From NCBI GenBank assembly GCA_964567745.1, contig CAZMNY010000017.1, positions 1 to 64,000 on the forward strand: 64,000 nucleotides of DNA, given 5' to 3'. The position numbers were made by a program, and so were the translations under genes. Of this stretch, positions 16,621-26,450 are shown in pieces; position 1 is the first letter of the stretch, and every line of letters begins with the position of its first letter. Source of the DNA: CAZMNY01 sp964567745. GTDB lineage: Bacteria > Planctomycetota > Planctomycetia > Pirellulales > Pirellulaceae. Below the pieces are notes generated by a model. The model was not told where the DNA came from, did not search any database, and saw only the letters and a program-made list of their open reading frames with translations.

Positions 16621-17268
16621 ATGTCTACCGGACAATCGACCCGACTCCTTCTGCTCGCATCCTTGTCTGCCGCCATCATCAGTTCCGGTTGCAAGACCGC
16701 CAGCTACGCTCAGAACGGAGCCGGCATGGGAGCCATCGCTGGCGCAGTTACCGGTGCCGCACTTGGCGAGCATCGAGGCAACGCGGCCGCCGGCGCCGTC
16801 TTGGGAAGCGCCATTGGAGCGGTCGGGGGAGCAGCCATTGGGTCGAACATCGACGAAAACGTCGCTCGCTCAGAAGCCATTATCGAACAAAAAATGGGAC
16901 GGCGGCTGCTCACTGCGGTGACGGTCGAAGATGTCATTGCGATGTCGAGCGCCAACCTGTCAGACGACGTCATCAGCACCCATATTAACGCCAAGGGATT
17001 GGCCCGTCCGGTCGAAGTGTCCGACCTGATCACGATGAGAAACTCGGGCGTCAGCGACAATGTCATTCAGCAGATGCAGAAAGCCGGACCGGCGGGAGCA
17101 AGTCCCGTTTCGTACCGCGCGCCTCGCTCTGCTCCTCCCGTGATCATCGAGGAACATTACGTCGGTCCGCCGGTCATCGTCCACGACCATCGCCCGCCGC
17201 CCGTCTTCTGCCCGCCCCCACGACGCCGACATCGACACTCCGGTTTCCACTTTTCAATCGGGCACTAG
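16621..17268 (+). CDS. Glycine-zipper lipoprotein
   Basis: 215 residues. A lipoprotein signal ends in 'AAIISSGC' with the lipid-bearing Cys at residue 24. A glycine-zipper segment follows (about 35-78: 'GAIAGAVTGAALGEHRGNAA', 'AVLGSAIGAVGGAAIGS'), as in YMGG-like/Omp glycine-zipper proteins that insert into or span membranes. A helical part (about 95-150, 'SDLITMRNSGVSDNVIQQM') comes next, then a Pro/Arg/His-rich tail ('PPPVFCPPPRRRHRHSG'). It is probably anchored in the outer membrane or periplasm. ATG at 16621 directly precedes the signal peptide; an upstream in-frame extension would spoil it. Confidence 0.8.
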   Translation: MSTGQSTRLLLLASLSAAIISSGCKTASYAQNGAGMGAIAGAVTGAALGEHRGNAAAGAVLGSAIGAVGGAAIGSNIDENVARSEAIIEQKMGRRLLTAVTVEDVIAMSSANLSDDVISTHINAKGLARPVEVSDLITMRNSGVSDNVIQQMQKAGPAGASPVSYRAPRSAPPVIIEEHYVGPPVIVHDHRPPPVFCPPPRRRHRHSGFHFSIGH

Positions 17269-17477
17269 TTGCGCACCAACTTTGGGGCATTCCAATTGGC
17301 CGCATAGAATTTGCCCTAACTGGGCGACATCGACCTTGCAGCGTCGGCGGAACGACGAAGAGCTCGACCTACTAATCTCGCCGCTCCTCACTTTGCGGAG
17401 CCAGAGTCAGCACGTATCATAGGTCCACTCATAACACGTGGACTGGTTACGGTTGCATTGATACAGCGAGATTGCTC

Positions 17478-18365
17478 ATGGCGCGTCGAGGATCTGATTT
17501 TGGCGGCCTTTCGGTGGCTTTGGTAACGCCCTTTGCGGACGGTCAAGTCGACTACGAGACGTTGCAGAAGCAAGTCGAGTTTCAAGTCGAAGCAGGCACG
17601 ACCTGCGTCTGCCCCGTTGGCACGACCGGCGAGTCTCCCACCTTGACGCACGACGAACACGAACGTGTGATCGCGGCGGTCGTCGAAGCAGCGGGCGGGC
17701 GAATCAAAGTGATGGCGGGAACCGGTTCGAACAGTACGGACGAAGCGATTCGACTGACGAACTCGGCAGAGCAGTCCGGCGCCGATGGAGCTCTGCTCGT
17801 CGCGCCCTACTACAACAAGCCGACTCAAGAGGGCTTCTTTCAGCACTACAAGACGATCGCGGCCGCTGTCAATTTTCCGCTTTGCGTTTACAACATTCCG
17901 GGGCGAACCGGCAAGAATATCGAACCGGAAACCATCATTCGATTGGCCGAGTTTCCCAACATCACGATGGTGAAAGAAGCGACCGGCTCGCTCGACCAGG
18001 CTTCGACCGTTCTCGCGGCAACGGATCTGACGATTCTCAGCGGCGACGACAGCTTGACTCTTCCTCTGCTATCTGTCGGAGGCGAGGGCGTCATTTCGGT
18101 CGTTGGAAACATTGTCCCTCAAGACATGATCTCGCTGATCAAGTCGTTTCAAACGAACGACACGGCCGCCGCGGCTGCACAACACTTGAAACTATTCCCG
18201 CTCTGCCGAGACATGCTTGGCTTGGCGTCCAATCCAATCCCGTTGAAGGCCGCCATGAACATGCTCGGCCGAGATACCGGCGAGTTGCGATTGCCGATGG
18301 CGCCGTTGGACGAAGCCGGTTTGGCGAGCCTCCGGCGAACGCTGACGGATTACGGTTTGTTGTAA
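17478..18365 (+). CDS. dapA: 4-hydroxy-tetrahydrodipicolinate synthase
   Basis: 295 residues, standard for the family. It condenses pyruvate with aspartate semialdehyde in lysine/diaminopimelate synthesis. Motifs are 'GGLSVALVTPF', 'CPVGTTGESPTLTHDEHERV' with the conserved TT-GE, 'VAPYYNKPTQEGFFQHY' with the catalytic Tyr, 'VYNIPGRTGKNIEPET' and 'ITMVKEATGSLDQ' with the Schiff-base Lys near residue 163. ATG at 17478 is used; a TTG two codons upstream is less likely. The glycosyltransferase gene begins 36 bases downstream and may share the transcript. Confidence 0.95.
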   Translation: MARRGSDFGGLSVALVTPFADGQVDYETLQKQVEFQVEAGTTCVCPVGTTGESPTLTHDEHERVIAAVVEAAGGRIKVMAGTGSNSTDEAIRLTNSAEQSGADGALLVAPYYNKPTQEGFFQHYKTIAAAVNFPLCVYNIPGRTGKNIEPETIIRLAEFPNITMVKEATGSLDQASTVLAATDLTILSGDDSLTLPLLSVGGEGVISVVGNIVPQDMISLIKSFQTNDTAAAAAQHLKLFPLCRDMLGLASNPIPLKAAMNMLGRDTGELRLPMAPLDEAGLASLRRTLTDYGLL

Positions 18366-18401
18366 CGACCGCGACGACTCGCAAACCAAACCGCAACGCC
18401 C

Positions 18402-19532
18402 ATGGTCCCGACTTATCGTAGTCTGCGAGTGTTGGTCGTCTTTGAGTATGGCACGCTCAACGGTGGCGAGAATTCATTGTTGGCGCTGGTCGAGCCGCTC
18501 CGCGCGCTGCAGATCGAAATCGTCGCGCTCGCGCCGCCCAATTCGCCGCTCACGACTAGACTTCAATCGGTTGGTGTTCCCACGCGACCGCTGGTCATTC
18601 CGCGAGGCGGACCGCCGGACGATGCGAAATTGACAGAAACGCTCCGCCAAACCATCGCCGACTTCGACGTCGATTTGGTTCATAGCAACAGCCTTTCGAT
18701 GAGTCGCCGAGTTGGCCGAATTCGAAGCGAATTGCCGATCCGCTGCTTGGCCCATTTGCGCGACATTATCGGGCTCAGCAAGAAGGCCATCGCCGACATC
18801 AATCGCAACGATAGAATCTTGGCCGTTTCCGCCGCCACGCGATCTTTTCACGTCGGACAGGGGCTCGACGCCGATCGTTGCGCCGTTGTCTACAACGGAG
18901 TCGACCTCGATCAATTCCGGCCCGACGTCGATTCGAGCGTACGAGCCGAGCTGAACATAGCCAAAGATGTCGTCTTGCTGACGGCCATCGGACAAATCGG
19001 CATCCGCAAGGGTCTCGACACGTTGCTTGAAGCAATGAAGTTGGTTTGTCAAACTCGCGACGATGTCCACTTGCTGATCGTCGGCCAACGATTCTCAGAG
19101 AAGGCCGAGGCGATCGACTACGAAGCGCGTCTTCGACAGATCGCAAATCAAACGCCGCTTGTCAGCCGAGTTCACTTTTGTGGTTTTCAGGCCGACATCC
19201 CGGTTCTGCTGAGCGCCTCTGACATGCTTGTTCATGCATCACGCCAAGAGCCGCTGGGCCGAGTGCTGCTGGAGGGCGCCGCGTGTGGTTTGGCGATCAT
19301 TGCGAGCGACGTCGGCGGAACTCACGAGATTTTCCCGAGCGATTCTCAGGCAGTTCTGTTCCCCGACAATGCGACTGCCGACCTCGCATCGGCCATCACA
19401 ACTCTTGCCGACGACGCAAGTCTCAGACAGCAGTACGGCGTTCAAGCCCGTCTCCGTGCTGAAGCAGCGTTTTCGCATCATCGCGCCGCCAGCTCGCTCG
19501 CAAAACAGTATCGCCTTGTTGACGAGCACTAA
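18402..19532 (+). CDS. Glycosyltransferase family 4 (GT-B fold)
   Basis: 376 residues. The N-terminal Rossmann half carries 'VLVVFEYGTLNGGENSLLAL', and 'DLVHSNSLSM' lies near residue 95. The C-terminal half has 'VYNGVDLDQFRPD', 'IGQIGIRKGLDTLLEAMKL', 'HFCGFQADIPVLLSASDM' and the donor-binding E-x7-E in 'EPLGRVLLEGAACGLAII'. These are the marks of retaining GT4 enzymes that use nucleotide-sugar donors. The acceptor is unknown; envelope polysaccharide or glycoprotein synthesis is likely. It follows dapA closely on the same strand. Confidence 0.9.
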   Translation: MVPTYRSLRVLVVFEYGTLNGGENSLLALVEPLRALQIEIVALAPPNSPLTTRLQSVGVPTRPLVIPRGGPPDDAKLTETLRQTIADFDVDLVHSNSLSMSRRVGRIRSELPIRCLAHLRDIIGLSKKAIADINRNDRILAVSAATRSFHVGQGLDADRCAVVYNGVDLDQFRPDVDSSVRAELNIAKDVVLLTAIGQIGIRKGLDTLLEAMKLVCQTRDDVHLLIVGQRFSEKAEAIDYEARLRQIANQTPLVSRVHFCGFQADIPVLLSASDMLVHASRQEPLGRVLLEGAACGLAIIASDVGGTHEIFPSDSQAVLFPDNATADLASAITTLADDASLRQQYGVQARLRAEAAFSHHRAASSLAKQYRLVDEH

Positions 19533-19727
19533 TGTTGCGCTGGACTTGCCCCCAGGGGTGGCTCGTCAATCGTTCGTTCGAGGTTGGCCATCGTTCTGCT
19601 TGGACGAAAGGCAGTGTCGGCCTTGCCTGCGGCGACGGGTTAAACGAATTGTCTACCGTTGCCAAGATGACTAGGCCACATTGCCGGGTGGGACGGATGC
19701 TGGAACTCGACTGCCCCGTTGCTGCAA

Positions 19728-22215
19728 TCAGAGATAGAACCCGGCGGCAGCCAGAATGACGATGGCGACAACGGCCATGAAGCAGGTGTCGAACCCCCAG
19801 AAACCGGGCTACCAGAATCCGGGCTAAAGGTCCATGGGCGATTTGATGAGCAAGCGAACCGTGTGCATCAGAACGACGGAAAGCAATCCGACTCGCATGA
19901 ACAGGTATGCGGTCAACGTCATCTCGACGGCGGTCAACACCAAAGTCAGCGAAAACTGCGAATGCTGAGAAGTGACGAGCAACGACATGAAAAGCACATA
20001 CGCTGCGGCAGCGAGGCGATTAGATCGAAGCACCAATCGGAGCAACAACAGGAAGAGCAGTTGAGCGAAGAATATATAAAGTACGGCGAGTCCCGCCGCC
20101 GCCAGCATTTCCCCTATCGCCACTCGCGTTCCATGCAGCGGATTCAGGTTGATAATCTGCACGAATGAATCCGATGGCGAGCCGAGCCACAGAGGCGCGA
20201 TCGCCTTGATCAGTTTGAGGACGCCAACTGCAACTCCCGCCGCCGCGCCGATCAGGATTTCCGATCCAATACACGGCCGAGCACGAGCCGGCTCCAACCG
20301 ATCATCGTGCGAGGCCAAAATCGTCGCGCGTCGGGTTCGAGTGCGACGTAGGAGCACCACGCGATTGCCGCCAACAAGAGTGAGGTGGCCAAAGCCGTGA
20401 AGAGAAGATCCAATTCCGACGCGTCCAAAGTGTGGGCGTCCTTGAGCGCCCAAACCGCCATCGAAGCCAAGAGGGCCGCCATCGCAACTCGACGCGCACC
20501 GCGCAGGTCGCATCGCCCCCTTCGGAAATCTCGCCCATCGAGTAAGACGCCGCCACCGATTAGAACGGGAAGCCAGGCGACCATGATTAGGGTTCTCAGG
20601 CCGCCGCGCCCCGCGACGCCCGAGGCGTCAGCAGATCCATCAATGCGAGACCAAGGTCGAATTCGTTGCAGCGATACCAGAAATCGACAAGCGGGGGATC
20701 GGAGTGACGAAGCGAGTCCCATGGGATTCCCTCATCGACAAGATAGGTCCAAGTATTCTCGGTCGACCGAAAAGCCCCAGGCTTCGCTCTCTAGCGACTC
20801 GTTCGCGCCGGCAGCTTCTATCACCTTTCGAGCTTGACTGGCCAGCGTTTGAGGCGCTTCGTGAAATCCGATCTTGTGACTGAGGTCAACCCAAAGCGAG
20901 ACGGCTGCGACCAGGCCAACCAGACAGCCGGCAAAAAGGGACCAGGCGAACGTCGACGAAGGCAAATGAGAATCGCGAGCGGCAGCGACCGTTCCAGCCG
21001 ATGGCGTATCGCCGGCCGCCAGCGCCGCGGCGAGCGGGTCGCCGCCGGGCAAGCTAGCCGAAATGGCTAGCGCGTTTGCCGGGCGGTCGCCCGGGTCCTT
21101 CTGCAGGCACCAGAGAATGACATCGCGAAGTGCGTCAAATTCCGGATCGCCGTGATGAGCCGACGCGGTGAAATCGGGTGAACGCCCGGCGAGCGATTGC
21201 TCCAGCGATTCTCGAGTCGTCCCGGAATGAGCTCGTTCGCCGGTCAACATTTCATAGAACACCGGCCCGAGCGAGTATATGTCGCTGCTTACGCCGGTCT
21301 CGTTGTGAAAGTATTGCTCCGGCGCAATATAGGCCGGCGTTCCGACGACACGTTCTGACGGAGCGTCGTCACTCGCAGGACGAGCGAACCCGAAATCAGT
21401 TATTCGTGCGTGACCCCAGCCGTCGATCATCACGTTCGCCGGTTTCAGGTCTCGATGAATCACGCCAGTGTCATGGGCAGCGCCGAGCCCGGAACAGGGC
21501 TGATGGGCCAGCTGCAACACTTTCGTTACTGGCAGACGGCCAATGCGGCGAATCAAACTCTTGAGGTCTTCGCCATCGATGAATTGCATGCATAAAAAAA
21601 TGCGAACCCTGAAATTCCCCGACGTCGTACACGCGGCAGACGTTGGGATGGGCCACTTGTCTCGCGATCTTCGCTTCGTTGAGAAACAACTCTAAGCGCA
21701 GCGCGTCTTGTTCGACGCCTTGCGGCAACACCTTGAGCGCGACGGCTTGACCGAGTTTCAGATCGTCCGCACGATAGACTTCGCCCATTCCGCCCGCGCC
21801 GACAATGGCGACGATTCGAAATCGATCGTTGATTAGAGCGCCCGGTATCACATCACTGCGGCTATCAGCGAGCGCCAACCACTCGGCGCGATTCCACCGT
21901 CGCCAGACCGGGCCGGCGTGTCAGGTTGCTCCCTGAAGCGAGCGAGCTGATCATCGATAAGCGACTCGCGGTCAGGGAATCGTGCGACGTATTCCTCGCG
22001 CCGAATCTCCTCTCCCCGCGCGACCGATAGTCCAGTTCAAGCTCAAGCAAATGCGCGAGCAGCGCGGCTTGTTCTGTTGCTAGCCAGTCTGCCAGAAAGT
22101 CCTCGACTCGAGCGTCAGGTTGGCTCGCCAAAGCTTGCTCAAAAGCATCACAGATCGCGTCGATGCGTTGCAGCAGCGGCTGCTGATCGGGAGAACCTTC
22201 GCTCGATGCATTCAA
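19728..22215 (-). pseudogene. Decayed planctomycete-type membrane Ser/Thr protein kinase
   Basis: Kinase-family sequence continues through shifting frames. 22215 to about 22015 has an N-terminal 'AICDAFEQALASQPDARVED'. About 22015-21880 has 'REEYVARFPDRESLIDDQLA' in another frame. 21878-21600 has the glycine loop 'VGAGGMGEVYRADD'. A run of seven A/T at 21594-21600 then shifts into 'MQFIDGEDLKSLIRRIGRLP' and 'VIHRDLKPANVMIDG' (21589 to about 20750). A shift to 'PPLVDFWYRCNEFDLG' follows (about 20750-20600). Next come 'LIGGGVLLDGRDFRRGR' and 'RRFWPRTMIGWSRLVLGRV', and finally 'SEILIGAAAGVAVGVL' in yet another frame. Two TAG codons interrupt the last frame after 19824 before its hydrophobic end at 19728. 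The middle between FWYR and the membrane part seems to have lost about 100 residues. At least five frameshifts make this a pseudogene. Confidence 0.88.
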
Positions 22216-22357
22216 GCCATCACCCCACGAACCAGTCTTCGCGAACGTCGCATAATCAGCAAACCCTCAACTCGCGAAGGGTGAATCCGCGGGCTCGTCC
22301 TCTGCCTGCGAACCGACGGCGCCGGTTGGACCAGGTTAGCGGCATGCATGACAGCGG

Positions 22358-23488
22358 CTACTGACCCTCGATGTAGAGCAACTGGATTTCGGTGTCGACG
22401 AGCTTTTCTTTGAGCTTGGCGACGCCGGCCTCGGTGACCGCGGTGCGCGTCACCTTGAGATCATTGAGCGACGTGAGTCCCTCAAGATTCGGAAGGCCCT
22501 CGTCGGTGATTTGAGTCGAGCCCAAATGGAGAAAGGTCAGTTTGCTAAGCGGTTTGAGATGACTCATTCCCGCGTCGGAGAGCAGCGTGTTGTCGAGGTT
22601 CAGCGACTCGAGGTTGACGAGCTTGGCGAGCGGTTCAACACCAGTATCGGTTATCTGCACGCGCCACAGATTCAGCTTTTTGAGATTGGGCATTTCCGCG
22701 AGCGGCGTCATGCCGTCGTCAAACAGCCCGCCAATCTCACTCAAGTCAAGCTCTTCGAGCTCAGTCAAGTTGGGCAGATGAGCCATTCCCTCTGCGTCGA
22801 TGTTGTTCTTGGCGATTCGGAGTTTCTTGAGCTTCGGAAACTCGGCCATGAATTTCAAAGCGTCGTTGCCGATCGTCGTCTCCGCCATGTATAGCTCTTC
22901 GAGCAGGTCGAGATCCTTAATTTGCTCCAAACCTGGTTCGCTGACCCAGAGAAAGTCGAGCGCGAGCAGTTTCAGATTCTTGAGGCTGGCGACGTGCTTC
23001 ATTCCGTCGTCGTCAACTGTACAACCCCCACCTTTGCCAGATAGGCGAAGGGCTTTGAGTTTTTCGAGTCGGACGAGGTGAGCTAAACCGTCGTTGCCGA
23101 TGGCGCATTCACGAATGTCGAGGTTCTCAAGGTTTTTCAATTTGCCGACCGCTTCCAGACTATCGTCCGCGACATTCGTCCCAGCCAGCAGCAAGGATCG
23201 CAATCGAGGCAGTCCGTTCAGGAGCGCCAAGGTCGCATCGTCGACCGTCGTCCCGCGAAGATCGACTTCGATGATCAAGCCATCGCCATCGCGGCGCAAT
23301 TTGTCCGTGGCTGCCTCAACCCCCTCCACGCTCTTCGCATAATCGACGGGCTTCGTCGGCGGCGCCGGTCCGCTGGCCTCGATTGCCACAGGCGCCGAAT
23401 CGAACGTCCCGGAATCCGCGCTGCATCCGATGGCGAACAACAGGCAAGCACTCAGTCCCGTCAAGAGTAGACGTTTCACCTTGATCAT
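22358..23488 (-). CDS. Leucine-rich-repeat lipoprotein
   Basis: 376 residues from the ATG at 23488. A lipoprotein signal 'LLLTGLSACLLFAIGC' places the lipidated Cys at residue 22. After a linker, about eleven LRR units run from about residue 75 to the end, each with the pattern 'L.NL..LdL..t.itD.gl..L', for example 'LVNLESLNLDNTLLSDAGM' and 'LTFLHLGSTQITDEGL'. This is the 24-residue LRR subtype common in planctomycete surface proteins. It probably acts in protein-protein contact at the outer surface or periplasm; the partner is unknown. An in-frame extension to 23566 precedes the signal peptide and is unlikely to be translated. The Gfo/Idh/MocA gene lies 87 bases upstream on the same strand. 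Confidence 0.85.
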   Translation of the reverse strand: MIKVKRLLLTGLSACLLFAIGCSADSGTFDSAPVAIEASGPAPPTKPVDYAKSVEGVEAATDKLRRDGDGLIIEVDLRGTTVDDATLALLNGLPRLRSLLLAGTNVADDSLEAVGKLKNLENLDIRECAIGNDGLAHLVRLEKLKALRLSGKGGGCTVDDDGMKHVASLKNLKLLALDFLWVSEPGLEQIKDLDLLEELYMAETTIGNDALKFMAEFPKLKKLRIAKNNIDAEGMAHLPNLTELEELDLSEIGGLFDDGMTPLAEMPNLKKLNLWRVQITDTGVEPLAKLVNLESLNLDNTLLSDAGMSHLKPLSKLTFLHLGSTQITDEGLPNLEGLTSLNDLKVTRTAVTEAGVAKLKEKLVDTEIQLLYIEGQ

Positions 23489-23575
23489 CTCCGAATCCGT
23501 AGAAGGAGTTTCGCGACAAGAAAAAGACCGCCGGCGCAAATGCCGACGGTCTTGAATTACGATCACAATTCGGGA

Positions 23576-24883
23576 TCAGACGATTTCCCAACCCTTGCGA
23601 TACTCTTTGCGGATGTACTTGTCGGCGGCCGGGCAGTTGGTCGCCTTCAGCGATGCCGCATCCCATTCAAGCGCTTCGCCGGTGCGGTAAGCGACGTTGC
23701 CGAGCAAGACCGTTTCGGTCAGAGCGCCTGAGTAGTCGAAGTTGCAAGTTGTCGGCGAGCCGTCTTTGCAGGCCTTGATCCATTCGGCGTGATGACCGAT
23801 GGAGCGAGGAATGGACGGCTTGGGCGCTTCGAACTTGGCGAACTTCTCGGCCGGGAACAACTTGTAGCTTCCATAGTTGGCGTACATCTTCCCTTCGCTG
23901 CCAACGAACATGACTCCGCTTCCGGGAACACGTTCGCCGGCGACCTCACGAGGAATTTGATTGCCGTCGTACCAAGTCAGACTCAGCGCCGACTTGTTTC
24001 CACGAGCGGGGAATTGGTATTCGACCGTCAAGCCGAGCGGGCAAGTCTCGGGGTGGACGCTGGGACCCGTCGCCTTGCATGCGGTTGGGTGGCGAAGGTC
24101 AAGCGCCCAAAACGGCAGGTCCATGTAGTGGCACGCCATATCGCCGAGCGTCCCTTGTCCAAAATCCCACCAGCGACGCCATTGAGCGGGATGGTAGCGA
24201 CCGGGGAAAAACGGACGCTCTGGCGCGGGACCAAGCCATAGGTCCCAGCTGAGCGATTTCGGCGGTTCTTGGCCTCCCTTGGGGCGATCACCACCGCCCC
24301 AACCTTTGCCAACCCATACATGCACTTCAGTAATGTCGCCCAACGCGCCGGACTGAACGACTTCGACAACGCGTCGGTAGTTTTCTCCGGCGTGGATTTG
24401 CGTGCCGAGTTGAGTCACCACGCCATGCTTCTTGGTGGCTTCCGCGATCACTCGCGCTTCATGCACGGTATGGGTCAGCGGCTTCTCGCAATACACATGC
24501 ATGCCTTGGTTGATCGCGCGAATCGATGCGGGAGCATGATTGTGATCCGCCGTGGCGACGACGACGGCGTCGATCTTACCGGATTCAGCGGCGATCGCTT
24601 CACGGTAGTCGGCGTAGGTTCGAGCACTCTTGAAACGGCTCGAGGCTCGGTCGAGATAATTCTTGTCGATGTCGCAAAGGGCGACGATGTTTTCGCCTTG
24701 GACGCCAGAAACGTCCGCAGCCGCTCGATTCGCGGTGCCGATGCAAAGGATATTCAGTTTCTCGCTGGCGGCCTTCGATTCCTGAGCCGCAACTTGGCTC
24801 CATACGCCCGTTGATGCGACCGCGGCACCGGCCGCCGACGTCTTCAGGAAGCGACGACGGTCAAGACTGTTTCGGTTTGGCAT
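23576..24883 (-). CDS. Gfo/Idh/MocA-family oxidoreductase with Tat signal
   Basis: 435 residues from the ATG at 24883. A twin-arginine signal 'LDRRRFLKTSAAGAAVAS' directs folded export. The NAD(P)-binding half has 'LNILCIGTANRAAADVSGV', 'DIDKNYLDRAS' and 'VVVATADHNHAPASIRAINQ'. The conserved 'MHVYCEKPLTHTVHEARVIA' carries the EKP motif. The C-terminal half includes 'WRRWWDFGQGTLGDMACHYM', typical of the large planctomycete paralogue group. Such proteins act on sugars or inositols, but the substrate here is unknown. An upstream in-frame stretch to 24979 lacks a reason to be coding. Confidence 0.92.
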   Translation of the reverse strand: MPNRNSLDRRRFLKTSAAGAAVASTGVWSQVAAQESKAASEKLNILCIGTANRAAADVSGVQGENIVALCDIDKNYLDRASSRFKSARTYADYREAIAAESGKIDAVVVATADHNHAPASIRAINQGMHVYCEKPLTHTVHEARVIAEATKKHGVVTQLGTQIHAGENYRRVVEVVQSGALGDITEVHVWVGKGWGGGDRPKGGQEPPKSLSWDLWLGPAPERPFFPGRYHPAQWRRWWDFGQGTLGDMACHYMDLPFWALDLRHPTACKATGPSVHPETCPLGLTVEYQFPARGNKSALSLTWYDGNQIPREVAGERVPGSGVMFVGSEGKMYANYGSYKLFPAEKFAKFEAPKPSIPRSIGHHAEWIKACKDGSPTTCNFDYSGALTETVLLGNVAYRTGEALEWDAASLKATNCPAADKYIRKEYRKGWEIV

Positions 24884-25004
24884 TGGTGATATCCGTGGAG
24901 GAGAGGTAGGAGGGAACGCGTGGGGGAAACTGACCCAACTCGCAGCCTTGATCGTACCCCGAAACGGCTTCGGCTGCACCCTTTCTCGAGTCCGCGTTGC
25001 AGAT

Positions 25005-25358
25005 TTAGAACCGCTCGCGCGAGTTGACTCGTATCGGGCGATACGAATGAGATATCGTCATCACGCCGACCCCAGCCACGATGACCGCCGTGACGAGTCC
25101 GCTAATGGCCGGGCGAATCGTGCCGATTTGCATGACCCAAACTGCGGAACCCGCAGCCAAGACGATCCCCGCAAATACGATCGCCGCTCCTTGAAGTCGT
25201 TGGCGACGCCGCACAATCTTGATCGCTGTTTCCGCGAACAGCTCCGCGCTCACGTCATCGACGCCCTCACGATTCAATCGCTGGAGAATCATGGCAAAAT
25301 TGGCGCCATTTCCCGCCATCTTGCGAGCCGTCGCTTCGTGTTGTTTGTCGTGCATCAT
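25005..25358 (-). CDS. Small two-helix membrane protein, unknown
   Basis: 117 residues, not recognised. A charged N-terminal half ('KMAGNGANFAMILQRLNREG', 'ETAIKIVRRRQRLQ') is followed by two hydrophobic helices ('GAAIVFAGIVLAAGSAVWVM' and 'ISGLVTAVIVAGVGVMTI') and a short basic tail. Codon usage and absence of competing frames make it credible. It stands alone between the Tat oxidoreductase gene and a convergent-to-divergent boundary. ATG at 25355 is an equally good start. Confidence 0.6.
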   Translation of the reverse strand: MMHDKQHEATARKMAGNGANFAMILQRLNREGVDDVSAELFAETAIKIVRRRQRLQGAAIVFAGIVLAAGSAVWVMQIGTIRPAISGLVTAVIVAGVGVMTISHSYRPIRVNSRERF

Positions 25359-25746
25359 GAAAACTCGTCCAGGCCGCTAGAACTAACGATCCTAACAACT
25401 GGGGCAACGCCAGCCAGACCCCGCCGAGCTTGCTCGTTCTGTGAATCAGGTGCAACGCTAAAATGCCAAGGCAACGTTCTCGTCCGACCTAAATCGGATT
25501 GTGTTGTTGCCAAACAATGGCGAGGCGGCGGAAATGACAAAGTGCCGCCGACCTTTTCGTGTTTTCTCGCGTTTTTTTGGCTAACTTTCCTGGGCTCGCT
25601 ATAACGAACACGATATACAACGAAAGAATCCTGAGCGTTCCTCCGCGTCGCTGCGGGAACTGCCGGCTGAGCTCGCATCTGAAAAGAATCGAGCGAGGCG
25701 GTGCCTAATGGCTCGAGTGTTTGAAATTCAGGAGTTTGCATTTTCC

Positions 25747-26322
25747 ATGTTGTGCTCATTGCGACAGCCAAGCCGCAATCAGCTTGACCAGCTTATTGCT
25801 CGTCAGCAAGCGGAGGACTTCACGTATTCTGATGTTGGAGCGAGTCAGCGGTCCAGCTGCCCAGTCGGTTTCCGCGAAAACCGTTTCGAAGTCGTGCTCG
25901 GCCACGGCGCGGACGTGTTCGCGCGAGCTCGGGCGGCGATCGAGTCGTTTGAGATGCTGAACATGAAGTGGCTTCAACTCGCCACGCCCGTTGGCACTCT
26001 TGAAACGGGCGCCATCGTTTGCACTCGAGTCCGGCTGTTTGGCGTGTACGCCGTCAACGTTGGCCGAGTTGTCTATGTGGACGACGAGGAATTTCGATTT
26101 GCGTTCGGCTACGGCACTCTGCCTCAATACCCAATGAAGGGTGAGGAGCGTTTCGCCGTCTCTCTCGACCCGGACACCGATCAGGTTTGCTTCGAGATCT
26201 ATTCGTTCGCCAAGGCCAAGAACATCATTATTGGACTCGGCTGGCCGTCGATGAAGATGATGCAACGTCGCTTTTGCCGTGACTCCGCAAATCGCATGCT
26301 GAGTGCGTGCTGCGGCGGTTAG
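25747..26322 (+). CDS. DUF1990 (UPF0548) family protein
   Basis: 191 residues from the ATG at 25747, whose 'MLCSLRQPSRNQLDQLIARQ' matches the usual DUF1990 start better than the upstream in-frame ATG at 25708. Motifs 'FTYSDVGAS', 'ENRFEVVLGHGADVFARARA', 'FGYGTLPQYPMKGEERFAVS' and 'VCFEIYSFAKAKNIIIGLGW' span the family. The family's function is not established; the fold is thought to be a ligand-binding barrel. A GGAG lies 12-15 bases upstream of the chosen start. A hairpin follows 20 bases after its stop. Confidence 0.85.
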   Translation: MLCSLRQPSRNQLDQLIARQQAEDFTYSDVGASQRSSCPVGFRENRFEVVLGHGADVFARARAAIESFEMLNMKWLQLATPVGTLETGAIVCTRVRLFGVYAVNVGRVVYVDDEEFRFAFGYGTLPQYPMKGEERFAVSLDPDTDQVCFEIYSFAKAKNIIIGLGWPSMKMMQRRFCRDSANRMLSACCGG

Positions 26323-26333
26323 CTGCGAATCTG

Positions 26334-26450
26334 ATTCACCGAACGAGCAATGCTCGTTGGGGTCTTTTCGTCCGTTTTGCACTTTGCATTCTTCACTTTG
26401 CACTCTGCACTGAAGATTGATTTTGCGGCACGCATTCACCGAACGAGCAA
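26334..26450. repeat. 17-bp exact direct repeat, copies 100 bp apart
   Basis: attcaccgaacgagcaa occurs at 26334-26350 and again at 26434-26450. Each copy leads into an inverted repeat centred on the 'gagcaa' (cgag...ctcg). Between them is a simple-sequence stretch of ctttgca/cttcac words. The rest of the gap to 26710 shows no gene. Confidence 0.8.
26342..26358 (+). terminator. Hairpin after DUF1990 gene
   Basis: A nearly perfect palindrome (aacgagca / tgctcgtt around a central A) begins 20 bases after the stop codon and is followed by ggggtctttt. Position and shape fit an intrinsic terminator, though the T-run is short and displaced by five bases. Confidence 0.5.

Noticed and set aside
19790..19835. 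Possible tRNA-like or repeat element (repeated ccgggct words)
   Set aside because: The words are the decayed tail of the kinase pseudogene, read in frame as PGFW twice after stop codons; no cloverleaf can be drawn.
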